DNA of 64,000 nucleotides from Chloroflexota bacterium (GTDB taxonomy: Bacteria; Chloroflexota; Limnocylindria; Limnocylindrales; CSP1-4), in contig JAJXUG010000004.1 in assembly GCA_021783095.1 (NCBI GenBank), forward strand, positions 1-64,000, in the 5' to 3' direction. Below the pieces are notes generated by a model that ran no database searches, was not told the origin of the DNA, and saw only the letters and a program-made list of their open reading frames with translations. The first letter of the stretch is position 1, and each line of letters opens with the position of its first letter. This document shows positions 24,984 through 33,371 of the stretch, piece by piece. The position numbers and the translations under genes were made by a program.

Positions 24984-26193
24984 TGCGCGAAGTCTAGGGC
25001 TCGCGGTGAGCGTCCGTACCGATGACCGACCGGTCATGCCGCCGCATCCACAAGGACTACTGGTCGCGGCTGCGGATCGGTGGCAGGGAGCGCCCGCTGC
25101 CATCGACGGCCCGGCCACGGGCCACGCGGCCACCGCCACGCCCGCGGCCGCCCACGGCACGAGCGCGGCCAGCATCGTGAGGCAGATGTTCGCGCCCAGC
25201 GCGAGCAGCCGGGTGGCGCGAGGGGCGAAGCCAAGGGCGGGCCGGACCGCCAGGAGCAGCATCGTGCAGGCGTAGAGGCCGGTGTAGGGCGCGAGCACCA
25301 GGCCGGCGAGCAGGGCCGCCACGAAGCCGCGCGCCTCGTCCCGGAGGATGGCCCACAAGGCCGTGGCGGCCACGACCAGCGCTGCCGCCAGCTTCGGCGC
25401 GTCCAGCGGCCAGAGCGAGAGGTTGCCGTGGGTGGCCAGCGGGGCGGTGCCGGCGACCGAGTCGCGCCCGAGGCCGAGGAGGACGGAGAGCCACGCCACG
25501 TACGCGTCCGGGCTCGCGACAGCCAGCGCCACTGCCGTCAGGGCGGCAGCGGCGAGGATGGCCCCGGCCAGCGCCCTGCGCCGCCACACGAGCATCCACA
25601 CCACCACCAGGGCCAGGATGGGCTTGGGCGCGATCGCCAGCGCGACGCCCAGCGGGATGCCGTTGCGGTAGGCGTCGCCGCGTCGGGCGACGAGGTAGAT
25701 CGTCGCGGCGATCGGCAGGGTCACATGGCCCAGCAGCAGCTCGTGGACCACTGGGGCGAAGCCCAGGACGGCCAGGAGCACGAGCAGCCGATCGAGCCGC
25801 GCCTGGCCGCGCGTCTCGATGGCGACCCCCGCGAGCAGGATCGCCAACCCGATCGACGACATCACGATCGCGGCGCCGGACGGCGGCAGGAGCGTCAGCG
25901 GCCACGAGACCAGGGCCGTGAGCGGGGGGGTAGAGCCCTCCGCAGCCCTTCGTGGCCCCGGCCATCGCGCAGTCGCGGTAGAAGCCGGCGTCTGCTCCGG
26001 CGGCGAGCGGTGCCAGCAGGACGGCCACCACCACGCCCGTGATCGCGTTCATTGCGGCGATCGCGACCAGCGCGGGGCGTCCGGCCCAGATCGACCATCT
26101 GCCGGCCCCACGTGTCGTCAGCGCGCCGAGTCCGGCGGTGATGTCGCAGCCCTCCCGTTCCCGCTGGCGCGCCCGAACGGCCGGGAGTGCCAA
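24984..26193 (-). pseudogene. GT87-type gene split by a frameshift at a C7 tract
   Basis: The N-terminal part (from a TTG at about 26193) reads GADAGFYRDCAMAGATKG and reaches GGLYP at a run of seven C on the reverse strand (25924-25930). The expected continuation PPLTALVSWPLTLLPPSGAA lies in another frame, which then runs to LGHVTLPIAATIYL, IAPKPILALVVVW and further GT87 helices. Five or eight C would restore one frame. The second half has no stop before the GT2 gene and runs into it in frame. This may be a true pseudogene, a phase-variable tract or a sequencing error. The start codon is uncertain. Confidence 0.65.
24991..24996 (-). promoter_or_regulatory. -10 element TAGACT, leaderless start
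   Basis: Reverse-strand TAGACT seven bases before the ATG at 24983 supports independent expression of the GT2 gene. Confidence 0.5.
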
Positions 26194-26268
26194 GGCGAGA
26201 TGATCGCACCGCTGATCAGGGTCGGTCGCCCACCCGGTGGTACCGGCTCACAGCCGCTCGGGGACCGC

Positions 26269-26274
26269 TAGCAT
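26269..26274 (+). promoter_or_regulatory. -10 element TAGCAT, leaderless start
   Basis: TAGCAT stands eight bases before the ATG at 26283. Confidence 0.5.
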
Positions 26275-26282
26275 GGCCGATC

Positions 26283-26783
26283 ATGCAGGCATCGACGCCC
26301 AATGGGGATATCCGGCCGGGTTGGCGGGCCAGGCTGGCGGACCATCGCCTCCTCCGGTCGCCGCTCGCGATCATGGCCGCGCGCCGGGAGCAGATCCTCT
26401 ACCTGGTGGTGGGCGGCTGGAACACGGTGTTTGGCTACGGAGCCTGGGCCGTCCTGCAGTTCGTCCTCGGAGAGCGGCTGCACTACCTGGCGATCGTCGT
26501 AATCTCTTGGCCCTTCGCGGTCCTGAACAACTATCTCTGCTACCGCTATCTCGTGTTCCGCAGCCGGGGGCCGATCCTCCGAGAACTGCCGCGGTTCGCC
26601 ACCGTCTACTCGGCGACGCTGCTGGCGAACCTGGTGGCATTGCCGGTGGCGCTCCAGATCTGGCCCGGGAGCATCTACGTCGTGCAGGCGGCGTTCATGG
26701 CGATCGTCATCGTGGCCGGCTATCTCGCCCACAAGCACTTCAGCTTCCGGAGCGGGCGACGGGCAGGTACGGCCCGGCCGTAG
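26283..26783 (+). CDS. GtrA-like membrane protein
   Basis: A 166-residue protein with four predicted membrane helices from residue about 39, beginning YLVVGGWNTVFGYGAW and including WPFAVLNNYLCYRYLVF and the closing AHKHFSFRS motif, the signature of the GtrA/DPMS family (PF04138). Such proteins are thought to flip polyprenyl-phosphate sugars across the membrane. It faces a GtrB-like GT2 gene (26833-27801) across a 49-base gap, on the opposite strand, so the classic GtrA/GtrB pair is present but convergent. The ATG at 26283 is fixed by a -10 box upstream. Confidence 0.85.
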   Translation: MQASTPNGDIRPGWRARLADHRLLRSPLAIMAARREQILYLVVGGWNTVFGYGAWAVLQFVLGERLHYLAIVVISWPFAVLNNYLCYRYLVFRSRGPILRELPRFATVYSATLLANLVALPVALQIWPGSIYVVQAAFMAIVIVAGYLAHKHFSFRSGRRAGTARP

Positions 26784-26832
26784 GGCCTCGCAGCACGACA
26801 GAGCCACGTCCTGATTTCGTGCGGACGAGGCG

Positions 26833-27801
26833 TCACGGCTCCTCGGCAGGCGGCGCGTCGAAGTTGATCCGCTCCTTCTCAATCACGCGCGGACGATGGT
26901 GGATCTGGGTCTGGATCGAGCCGATGTACTCGCCAAGGATCCCGATGAAGAAGAGTTGCACGCTGCCGAAGAAGTACACGCCGATGACCAGCGGGGCTAG
27001 GCCCAGATCGAAGGTCTGCCACCAGACAAGCTTCAGGATCAGGTACACCAGGGCGATGAGCAGCGCCGCGATCGAGAGGATGAAGCCGGCCATGGCCGCC
27101 AGCCGCAGCGGAACCTTGGAGTGGTTGGTGATCCCGAGCATCGCCATGTCGTAGAGCGAGTAGAAGTTGTTCTTGGTGATGCCGCGGTGGCGGGCCGGCT
27201 GCGAGTACGGGATCTCGGCGCGTCCGTACCCGAGATCGCAGATGAGGCCCCGGAAGTACGGATACGGGTCGTCAATCTGGCGAAGCGTCTCTATGACCGT
27301 GCGGTCGTACAGCCCGAAACCCGTGAAGTTGCGGATCTGCGGCACCTCGCTCAGCCGATCGATCAGGCGGTAGTACATCCGGCGCACGAGGAACATCAGC
27401 CGGTTCTCGCGGCTCTCGGTCTTGACCGCAACGACGACCTTATAGCCCTCCTCCCACTTCGCGATGAACGCGGGGATCATCGTGGGCGGGTCCTGGAGGT
27501 CGGCGACGACACTGATGACGGCGTCACCGCGCGCCTGCAGCAGGCCGTGGAACGGGGAGCGGATGTGGCCGAAGTTGCGCGTGTTCACGATGACCTTGAC
27601 GCGCCTGTCGGTCGCGCAGATCGAACGCAGGATCTCGACCGTCCGGTCGGTCGAGGCGTTGTCGATGAAGAGGTGCTCGTAGGTGTACGGCTCGCGATCC
27701 TTGGGCGGGAGCGCCTCCACGACAGCGCGGACCTGCCGGTACACCTCCTCGACGTTCGCCTCCTCATTGAAGCAGGCGGTCACGACGCTGATGAACGGCA
27801 C
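26833..27801 (-). CDS. GtrB-like GT2 glycosyltransferase with C-terminal membrane helices
   Basis: A 322-residue polyprenyl-phosphate glycosyltransferase. The catalytic domain has ISVVTACFNEEANV, FIDNASTDRT, and VVADLQDPP, where bacterial GtrB enzymes bind the metal. Two membrane helices follow (about residues 232-290) and then the family tail ILGEYIGSIQTQIHHRPR. It is the last gene of the CDP-sugar operon, so it is the likely enzyme that loads the finished sugar onto a lipid carrier. It starts with GTG at 27801 behind GAGAGGGGAG. Confidence 0.87.
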   Translation of the reverse strand: MPFISVVTACFNEEANVEEVYRQVRAVVEALPPKDREPYTYEHLFIDNASTDRTVEILRSICATDRRVKVIVNTRNFGHIRSPFHGLLQARGDAVISVVADLQDPPTMIPAFIAKWEEGYKVVVAVKTESRENRLMFLVRRMYYRLIDRLSEVPQIRNFTGFGLYDRTVIETLRQIDDPYPYFRGLICDLGYGRAEIPYSQPARHRGITKNNFYSLYDMAMLGITNHSKVPLRLAAMAGFILSIAALLIALVYLILKLVWWQTFDLGLAPLVIGVYFFGSVQLFFIGILGEYIGSIQTQIHHRPRVIEKERINFDAPPAEEP

Positions 27802-27903
27802 AGGCCTACTCCCCTCTCGCTGCCGGACCCGCAGGGCGGGATTGTCGGCCCGCCGCGTCTGGCCGGGGGCCCCGAGCGCGCGCCTCGGACATCCAGCCGC
27901 CGA

Positions 27904-29013
27904 TCATGCCGCTTCGCGATCCACTGGTTCGGCGAGCGCGAGTCTCGCGTCCTCGACGGTAACGTCGCTGAGCTGGGTGGGCATGAGGTCCTGGCCGAGC
28001 ACGACGACGGCGAGCCCGGCTCCCGTTCGCTTCTTGTCGTAAGCCATGGCATCGACAACGGCAGCCTGGGTGGCCGCATCGAGCTCCGGCCAGTCGCGGA
28101 GCACGGGTCGGTAGAGCGTGCGCGACCGCGATGTCGCCTCGTCCTCGGACAGCAACCCGCGGCGCACGCCGACGAGATCGGCCAGGCGCATGCCTACGAC
28201 GACGGCGAGGCCGTGCGGCACCGCGAAATCGGTCGCGGCCTCGATGGCGTGCCCGAAGCAGTGCCCGAAGTTGAGCAGGTTGCGGCGCCCTCGATCGAAC
28301 TCGTCCTCCTCGATGAAGGCGCGCTTGATCCCGAGGCTGGAGCGGGTTGCCCTCGCGACGGCGGATGGCTCGCGGGCCATGAGCCCCGGCAGCGCGTCGC
28401 GGATCTCCTGCGCCGGAACTTGCCCGCCCAAGATGTGGAGCTTGACGATCTCCCCGACCCCGCTCGCGAAATCGGCGTCGGAGAGGGTGGCCACGAACGG
28501 CGTGTGGATCACGACGCGGTCCGGCGGGTAGATCGTGCCGAGCAAGTTCTTGCGGGGTCCGAGATTGAGCGACGTCTTGCCGCCGATGCAGCTGTCACCC
28601 ATTGCGAGCAGCGTCGTGGGCACGTACACCCAGCCGACCCCGCGATAGAGCACCGAGGCCATGAACCCGGTGACGTCCTGCGTGATGCCGCCGCCCACGG
28701 AGATCACGACGGTGTTGCGCTTGGCCGCCCTCTCGATCACCTGCTCACAGAGGCGCGCAACCGACTCGAACGACTTGCGGTCCTCCGAGACGGGAAGCAC
28801 CACTGGGGACGTGCTGGCCATTGGAGCGAGGATCCCCTCGCCGTGGAGGCGGAGCACGTTCTCGTCGACTACGACGAATGTGCGGTCCATGCCGGCGAGC
28901 CGGCGCACCCAGTCGGTCCCGTCGTCGAACTCGACCGCGTAGTCCTTGGTTCGTGAGTGGATCGTGAGCGTCGACCCAGCACCCGGGTCACCAGGCGTCC
29001 GGCCTACAGACAT
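27904..29013 (-). CDS. 3-dehydroquinate-synthase-like sugar phosphate cyclase
   Basis: A 369-residue member of the sugar phosphate cyclase superfamily, whose members use NAD and a divalent metal to turn a sugar phosphate into a carbocycle. Motifs: GGGITQDVTGF (NAD binding), PTTLLAMGDSCIGGKTSLN, and the three metal ligands in GVGEIVK, NFGHCFGHAIE and PHGLAVVVGM. Canonical AroB reads LAQVDSSVGGKTGVN at the second motif, so the active-site loop differs. No other shikimate genes are nearby; instead it overlaps by ten bases the SDR of a CDP-deoxysugar operon. A role in making a carbocyclic sugar or side chain is inferred; housekeeping AroB is the alternative. Confidence 0.75.
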   Translation of the reverse strand: MSVGRTPGDPGAGSTLTIHSRTKDYAVEFDDGTDWVRRLAGMDRTFVVVDENVLRLHGEGILAPMASTSPVVLPVSEDRKSFESVARLCEQVIERAAKRNTVVISVGGGITQDVTGFMASVLYRGVGWVYVPTTLLAMGDSCIGGKTSLNLGPRKNLLGTIYPPDRVVIHTPFVATLSDADFASGVGEIVKLHILGGQVPAQEIRDALPGLMAREPSAVARATRSSLGIKRAFIEEDEFDRGRRNLLNFGHCFGHAIEAATDFAVPHGLAVVVGMRLADLVGVRRGLLSEDEATSRSRTLYRPVLRDWPELDAATQAAVVDAMAYDKKRTGAGLAVVVLGQDLMPTQLSDVTVEDARLALAEPVDREAA

Positions 29014-29672
29014 GTGTAGCCGCCGTCACAGACGATGACCTGCCCGGTGGTGAACGCGTTTCGGGCCGACGCGAAGAACGCGACGACCTCGGCGATCTCC
29101 GCGGGGGTCCCCAGGCGGCCGACGGGCAGCTGCCGGACAAGCGCCGCCACCTCTTCTGGCGAGTTGTTCCGGTACGTCATCTCGGTGGCGATGAAGCCGG
29201 GTGCGATCGCATTCACAAGAACATTCTGCGCGGCGAACTCTACGGCGAGCGACCGGGTGAGGCCGTTGAGGCCGGACTTGCTCACGGCGTACGCGGCGCG
29301 ACCCGGCTTGGCGACGAGGCTCCAGATGGAGCTGATGTTGACGATACGGCCGTAGCCACGCTGCGCCATTCCCGGGGCCAGCGCCCGGCAGAGCCGGAGG
29401 GGTGCCAGCAGGTTCAGCGCAAGGACCTCCTCGAGCTGCGCGTCCGAGACCTGGTCGAAGGTTGCGAGTGGGTTCGCGCCGGCGTCATTGACGAGGATGT
29501 CGATCGGCTCGTCGAGCGCCGCGGCGTACGCCTCAATGGCAGCCCCGTCGCGGAGATCGAGCTCGGCGTGCGACGGCGCCAGGACACGCGCGCCGAGCTC
29601 CTCGAAGCGTTCGACGATGGCTCGCCCGATCCCGCGCGATCCCCCGGTCACAAGCGCGGTCCGGCCGTTCAT
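29004..29672 (-). CDS. Short-chain dehydrogenase/reductase (SDR, FabG-like)
   Basis: A 222-residue classical SDR. TGGSRGIG (residues 9-16) binds NAD(P), NDAG stabilises the fold, and Ser in NISSIWS with YAVSK gives the catalytic triad; the C-terminus has NAIAPGFIATEM and CDGGYTCL. It overlaps the upstream aldolase gene by ATGA and the downstream cyclase gene by ten bases. In this setting it probably reduces or oxidises a carbonyl on the branched sugar or its precursor rather than a fatty acyl thioester. Confidence 0.83.
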   Translation of the reverse strand: MNGRTALVTGGSRGIGRAIVERFEELGARVLAPSHAELDLRDGAAIEAYAAALDEPIDILVNDAGANPLATFDQVSDAQLEEVLALNLLAPLRLCRALAPGMAQRGYGRIVNISSIWSLVAKPGRAAYAVSKSGLNGLTRSLAVEFAAQNVLVNAIAPGFIATEMTYRNNSPEEVAALVRQLPVGRLGTPAEIAEVVAFFASARNAFTTGQVIVCDGGYTCL

Positions 29673-30484
29673 CCGTACAGCCCACCCGCCTGTTCAATCA
29701 GGCGGTCGTAGCGGCTCTGGAGCATCTCGATCCGCGCGTGGTCCTCCTCGAAGATCCGACCGTAGAAGTCGCGCTTGTTCTTGAGCCACATGAGCTCGAA
29801 GCCCACCGCCTTGAGGATCCCCTTGTCAGCATCAGGCCCAAGTCCGGCCGGGCTCGCGAAGATCACCTTTCGCGTCTCGTAGCGGTCGAGCGCTCCCGCG
29901 GGCAGACGGCGCAGGAACGGGAGGGAGTCAGCCGACACGCCCCCGCCAAGGGCGCACTCCAGCCCGCGGGTCTTGGCCTGCAGGAAGACCCGCTCAGCCA
30001 CTTGGTAGAGCGCCTCGCTGTTGACGTCGTTTCGCGTCAGCCCCATCGAGCCGGACATGTCGACGCGCCCGAGGACGATGCCGTCGAGGTACTGGATGTC
30101 CGGGAGCTCGAGCATCGCCCCGAAGCTCTCCACGCCCGTCACGGTCTCGATGTTGACGGCAAGCTTCACGGTGTCGCGCTCGTCCTCCGGGTAGGCCATC
30201 TTGCAGGCCTCCACGAACTTGTGGAGCGCCCACGGTGACTCGACCATCGGGCCGACGATCCGCTGGACGCCGATCACGCGCGACTCGTACATGTCGCGCA
30301 GCGCCTCGCAGCCGCCAACCTTGATGGTCAGCCCCAGTCCCGCCTCGCTGATGACCTCCTTGAGTCGCAACGCCTCCTCGAGCCGCGTGCCCTCAGCCTC
30401 GAACTCGGCCTTCACGCCGATCACATGGTGATTCTCGCGAAGGTCCTGCAGTTGGTGGACCATCCGGCGTTCGAGCTCGTTCAT
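29669..30484 (-). CDS. HpcH/HpaI-family aldolase
   Basis: A 271-residue protein of the HpcH/HpaI aldolase and citrate lyase beta family, metal-dependent TIM barrels that form or break C-C bonds using pyruvate-type enolates. Visible motifs are VIGVKAEFEAEG, TIKVGGCEA, the VNIETVTGVES strand with the metal-binding Glu, and GRVDMSGSMGL, which matches the family's G-x-x-D-x-x-x-S-x-G loop. It sits directly after the ThDP enzyme in the operon. It may extend the branch installed on the sugar or supply a precursor; direction and substrate are not known. Confidence 0.78.
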   Translation of the reverse strand: MNELERRMVHQLQDLRENHHVIGVKAEFEAEGTRLEEALRLKEVISEAGLGLTIKVGGCEALRDMYESRVIGVQRIVGPMVESPWALHKFVEACKMAYPEDERDTVKLAVNIETVTGVESFGAMLELPDIQYLDGIVLGRVDMSGSMGLTRNDVNSEALYQVAERVFLQAKTRGLECALGGGVSADSLPFLRRLPAGALDRYETRKVIFASPAGLGPDADKGILKAVGFELMWLKNKRDFYGRIFEEDHARIEMLQSRYDRLIEQAGGLYG

Positions 30485-30489
30485 CAGGC

Positions 30490-32472
30490 TTACCTCTTGG
30501 GCGGAACGTAGGGCGGGGCGATCAGGTTCTCAGCGAATTCAGCGCGATCCAGGAACGGGAACATGTCCTCGAGCGGCTTCGACACGAGCGTGCCGTCGGC
30601 GAGCCGCTCCGCTACCACCTTGGGGACGAACGTCTGGGTGGGGTCGATCAGAACGTCGACAAGCGCGGGACCGGGGGTAGCCAGCGCAGCGTCGATAACG
30701 GCGTCCAGCTCCTCGCCGCGTTCAGCGCGGAAGGCCGGAATGCCATACGCCTCGGCGAGCCGAACCATGTCCGGGAATGTCACGCCGCTGCCAGGCCCCT
30801 CGCCAACTCGTCGCCCCGCGAAGAGATTGTCCTGCGTCTGTCGGATCGAAGCGTACCCGGCGTTGTTGAGGACGAAGACCTTGATCGGCAGCCGGTGGTG
30901 GACGATGGTCTGCAGCTCCTGGAGGTTCATCTGGATGCTGCCGTCGCCGGCGAGGCAAATGACCCGCTCTGCGGGGGCCGGAGCGCGCAACGAGTCGCTG
31001 GAGGAACCCGTGGCCGCCCGCCGCGCGAACGCGGCGCCAATCGCAGCCGGGAGGTCGAAGCCCATGCCCGCCGTGCCGGAGTTGACGAGCAGTCGCTGAT
31101 CCCGCTTGAAGGCGAATGCCTGGATGGCCACCACGCACGCGGAGCCATTCGCGCAGACGAGGAGGTCGTGCTCCGCGAGCCGGTCCGCGAGCCGCTCGAT
31201 GAAGACGTACGGGTTGACCGGCGTGTCCACCTCGCGATAGGCGGGAAGCACAACCGGGTAGCGCACGCGCCGCTCACGGCACCAGTCGACCCAGGCCTGG
31301 TGAGCGCCGGTGTCCGCCGGCAGCTGACGCAACATCTCCTCCACGAAGAACGCGACGTCGGCGTGGACCGGGAGGTCGGGAAAGATCGTCGGCTTGGCGA
31401 GCTCTGCCTCGTCGATGTCGACGACGATGCGATAGGCGTGGTGGGCGAAGGCGGCGAACTCGTACCCGACCTGGCGGATGTTCAGGCGGCAACCCAGCGA
31501 GAGCACGACGTCGGCGTTCTGGACGGCAAAGTTGCCGGCGCGATCGCCGATGCTGCCGGGACGGCCGGCGAACAGCGGGTGGTCGTCCCACAGCAGGTCG
31601 GCGGCATTCCAGGCGGTTGCCACAGGCACCCCGAGCCGGTCGATGAGGCGAAGAAGGGCCTCGTACGTCCCCTGCGCTCGCAGGGCGCTGCCAGCCAGGA
31701 TCACCGGGCGCTCCGCCGCCAGCAGGCGCCGGACGGACTCGCCGGCCAGCGCCGTCGCCTTCGCGCGGTCGAAGCAGCCTGCGTAAGCACCCGGCGCTTG
31801 GGTCGAGGGCTGGATCGGCGGCCACGGCCGGAGGGCCGGCTCGCCGGTTTGCCCCGGCCCCGGTGCGGGCGTAGCGCCGGTGACGACGTCGAATGCTGCG
31901 TCCGACGCAGGCTCGGCTGGGTCGAATCCCACGAGCGACTCGGGATTTACCTGCGCGGCCTGCACATCGAGCGGGATGTCGAGCCAGACCGGGCCAGGCC
32001 GACCATGGGTCGCCAGCCAAGCGGCCTTCTCGAAGTGGTACCTGGCTGTCGCCGGGTCCACGATCGACACGGCGTACTTGGTGATGGGGGCGACGAGTCG
32101 GATGATGTCGGCCTCTTGATCGCCCAGCTGGCGAAGCGGCAGCAAGGTGCTCGCCACGGTCGTGTTGCGGCGGACCTGGCCGGAGACATAGAGAGCGGGG
32201 ATCGAGTCGTGCCACTGGCCGAGGACGCCGGTGATCGCGTTGGTCCCCCCGGGGCCCGTCGTCACGCACACGGCGCCCGGGAGCCCGCTCGCCCGCGCGT
32301 ATCCCTCGGCTGCAATCGCGCACGCCTGCTCATGATGGTTGAACACGGGCTGGATGTCGTCCCGGAGCCCAACCGCGTCGTTGAGGTGCATCGCACCCCC
32401 GCCTGTCACGAGGAAGACGTGCCGAACGCCGAGGCTGGCGATCCCCTGGGCGATGTAGTCCGCGACTCTCAC
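30490..32472 (-). CDS. ThDP-dependent acetolactate-synthase-like enzyme (YerE-type candidate)
   Basis: A 660-residue thiamine-diphosphate enzyme with three domains. Glu48 in NHHEQACA is the cofactor-activating glutamate; the PP domain has AGDGSIQMN (Asp near residue 510) and LNNAGYASI, the GDG-to-NN ThDP motif; MGFDLPAAIGA precedes it. Acetolactate synthases act in valine synthesis, but in yersiniose synthesis the homolog YerE adds a two-carbon unit from pyruvate to CDP-4-keto-3,6-dideoxyglucose. Here the enzyme lies in an operon with every gene for that CDP sugar, so the YerE-like role is favoured. It is longer than usual, with Pro-rich inserts near residues 195-230 and 490-505. GTG start at 32472. 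Confidence 0.8.
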   Translation of the reverse strand: MRVADYIAQGIASLGVRHVFLVTGGGAMHLNDAVGLRDDIQPVFNHHEQACAIAAEGYARASGLPGAVCVTTGPGGTNAITGVLGQWHDSIPALYVSGQVRRNTTVASTLLPLRQLGDQEADIIRLVAPITKYAVSIVDPATARYHFEKAAWLATHGRPGPVWLDIPLDVQAAQVNPESLVGFDPAEPASDAAFDVVTGATPAPGPGQTGEPALRPWPPIQPSTQAPGAYAGCFDRAKATALAGESVRRLLAAERPVILAGSALRAQGTYEALLRLIDRLGVPVATAWNAADLLWDDHPLFAGRPGSIGDRAGNFAVQNADVVLSLGCRLNIRQVGYEFAAFAHHAYRIVVDIDEAELAKPTIFPDLPVHADVAFFVEEMLRQLPADTGAHQAWVDWCRERRVRYPVVLPAYREVDTPVNPYVFIERLADRLAEHDLLVCANGSACVVAIQAFAFKRDQRLLVNSGTAGMGFDLPAAIGAAFARRAATGSSSDSLRAPAPAERVICLAGDGSIQMNLQELQTIVHHRLPIKVFVLNNAGYASIRQTQDNLFAGRRVGEGPGSGVTFPDMVRLAEAYGIPAFRAERGEELDAVIDAALATPGPALVDVLIDPTQTFVPKVVAERLADGTLVSKPLEDMFPFLDRAEFAENLIAPPYVPPKR

Positions 32473-32477
32473 TACCG

Positions 32478-33365
32478 CTACCTGTCCGTCTCGAGCGCCC
32501 GGCGATCGATCTGATCAAGCCGATCCGCATACCACGCGAGAAGGCGCTCGATGCCCTCGGTGTGCCGCGTGAAGGAGAGCGAGGGCACTGCCCGCTCTAG
32601 CTTGCTGCCGTCCCCGGAGTACTCGGGGCCGCGCCCCTCCTCGGCAACGATCACTGGGACCTGGCGGCCCGATGCCGCCACCACGAGGTCCGCGAGGTCA
32701 CGCAGACTCGCGGGCTCCTGAGGCGTCACGTTGTATGCCCCGGGCGCCAGGCCCTGCGGGCCGTCGTCGAGCGCCGCGCCAACGACCGCCGCGAGGTCCT
32801 CCACCCACGTGTAGCTGAACAGCCGATCGCGGCGAAGCGTGACGGGCATGCCGAGGAGCGCCTTGCACGAGGCGTTCGATAGGAACCGGATTGCGTAGTC
32901 CTCGCCAGGGCCGTAGACGCCGAACGGGCGCAGCTCGACGATGTCGGAGTCGCGAGCGAGCCAGATGGCCTCGACGTACTTCGAGAATCCGTGCTCGTCG
33001 ATCGGGACTTCCTCACCCAGGCTGGTCTCCTTGACCTTGACGAGCGGCCGATGAGCGCCGTAGGCGGCGCCAGATCCTAGTACGACGAACCGGCCGAAAT
33101 CCTCGCGACAGCGCACCAGGCTGAAGAACTGCCTGAGGTTCTTCTCGGCGATCCCGATCTGGTCTGGGGCGTTGCGGTGCCCCGGCTTGATCGCCGCGTG
33201 CACGACGACGTCGACCTGATGAGCAGACAGCCAGCGACGGACCGCTGCGGCATCAGCAAGATCGAGCTCAACGTGCGTCGGCGCCAGGACTTCGTGTGCC
33301 GAGCGCAGCAGCGCGGCAACGTGGCGACCGATGAACCCGCTTCCGCCGGTAAGAAGGATCCTCAT
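32478..33365 (-). CDS. NAD-dependent epimerase/reductase-like SDR with a His in place of the catalytic Tyr
   Basis: A 295-residue extended SDR: TGGSGFIGRH at the N-terminus, LELRPFGVYGPGE-type substrate loop (ELRPFGVYGPGEDY) and YTWVEDLA. The usual YxxxK motif reads HGFSK, with His where the catalytic Tyr is expected; the codon is CAC. In the yersiniose pathway an SDR (YerF) reduces the branched ketone made by YerE, and this gene lies in the matching position next to the ThDP gene. The His substitution makes that activity uncertain. It starts six bases after the E3-like reductase gene. Confidence 0.78.
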   Translation of the reverse strand: MRILLTGGSGFIGRHVAALLRSAHEVLAPTHVELDLADAAAVRRWLSAHQVDVVVHAAIKPGHRNAPDQIGIAEKNLRQFFSLVRCREDFGRFVVLGSGAAYGAHRPLVKVKETSLGEEVPIDEHGFSKYVEAIWLARDSDIVELRPFGVYGPGEDYAIRFLSNASCKALLGMPVTLRRDRLFSYTWVEDLAAVVGAALDDGPQGLAPGAYNVTPQEPASLRDLADLVVAASGRQVPVIVAEEGRGPEYSGDGSKLERAVPSLSFTRHTEGIERLLAWYADRLDQIDRRALETDR

Positions 33366-33371
33366 GCAGAC

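Noticed and set aside
30490-32472. Plain acetolactate synthase for valine synthesis
   Set aside because: No small regulatory subunit or ilvC/ilvD genes are near, and the gene is locked in a CDP-deoxysugar operon. Kept only as an alternative.
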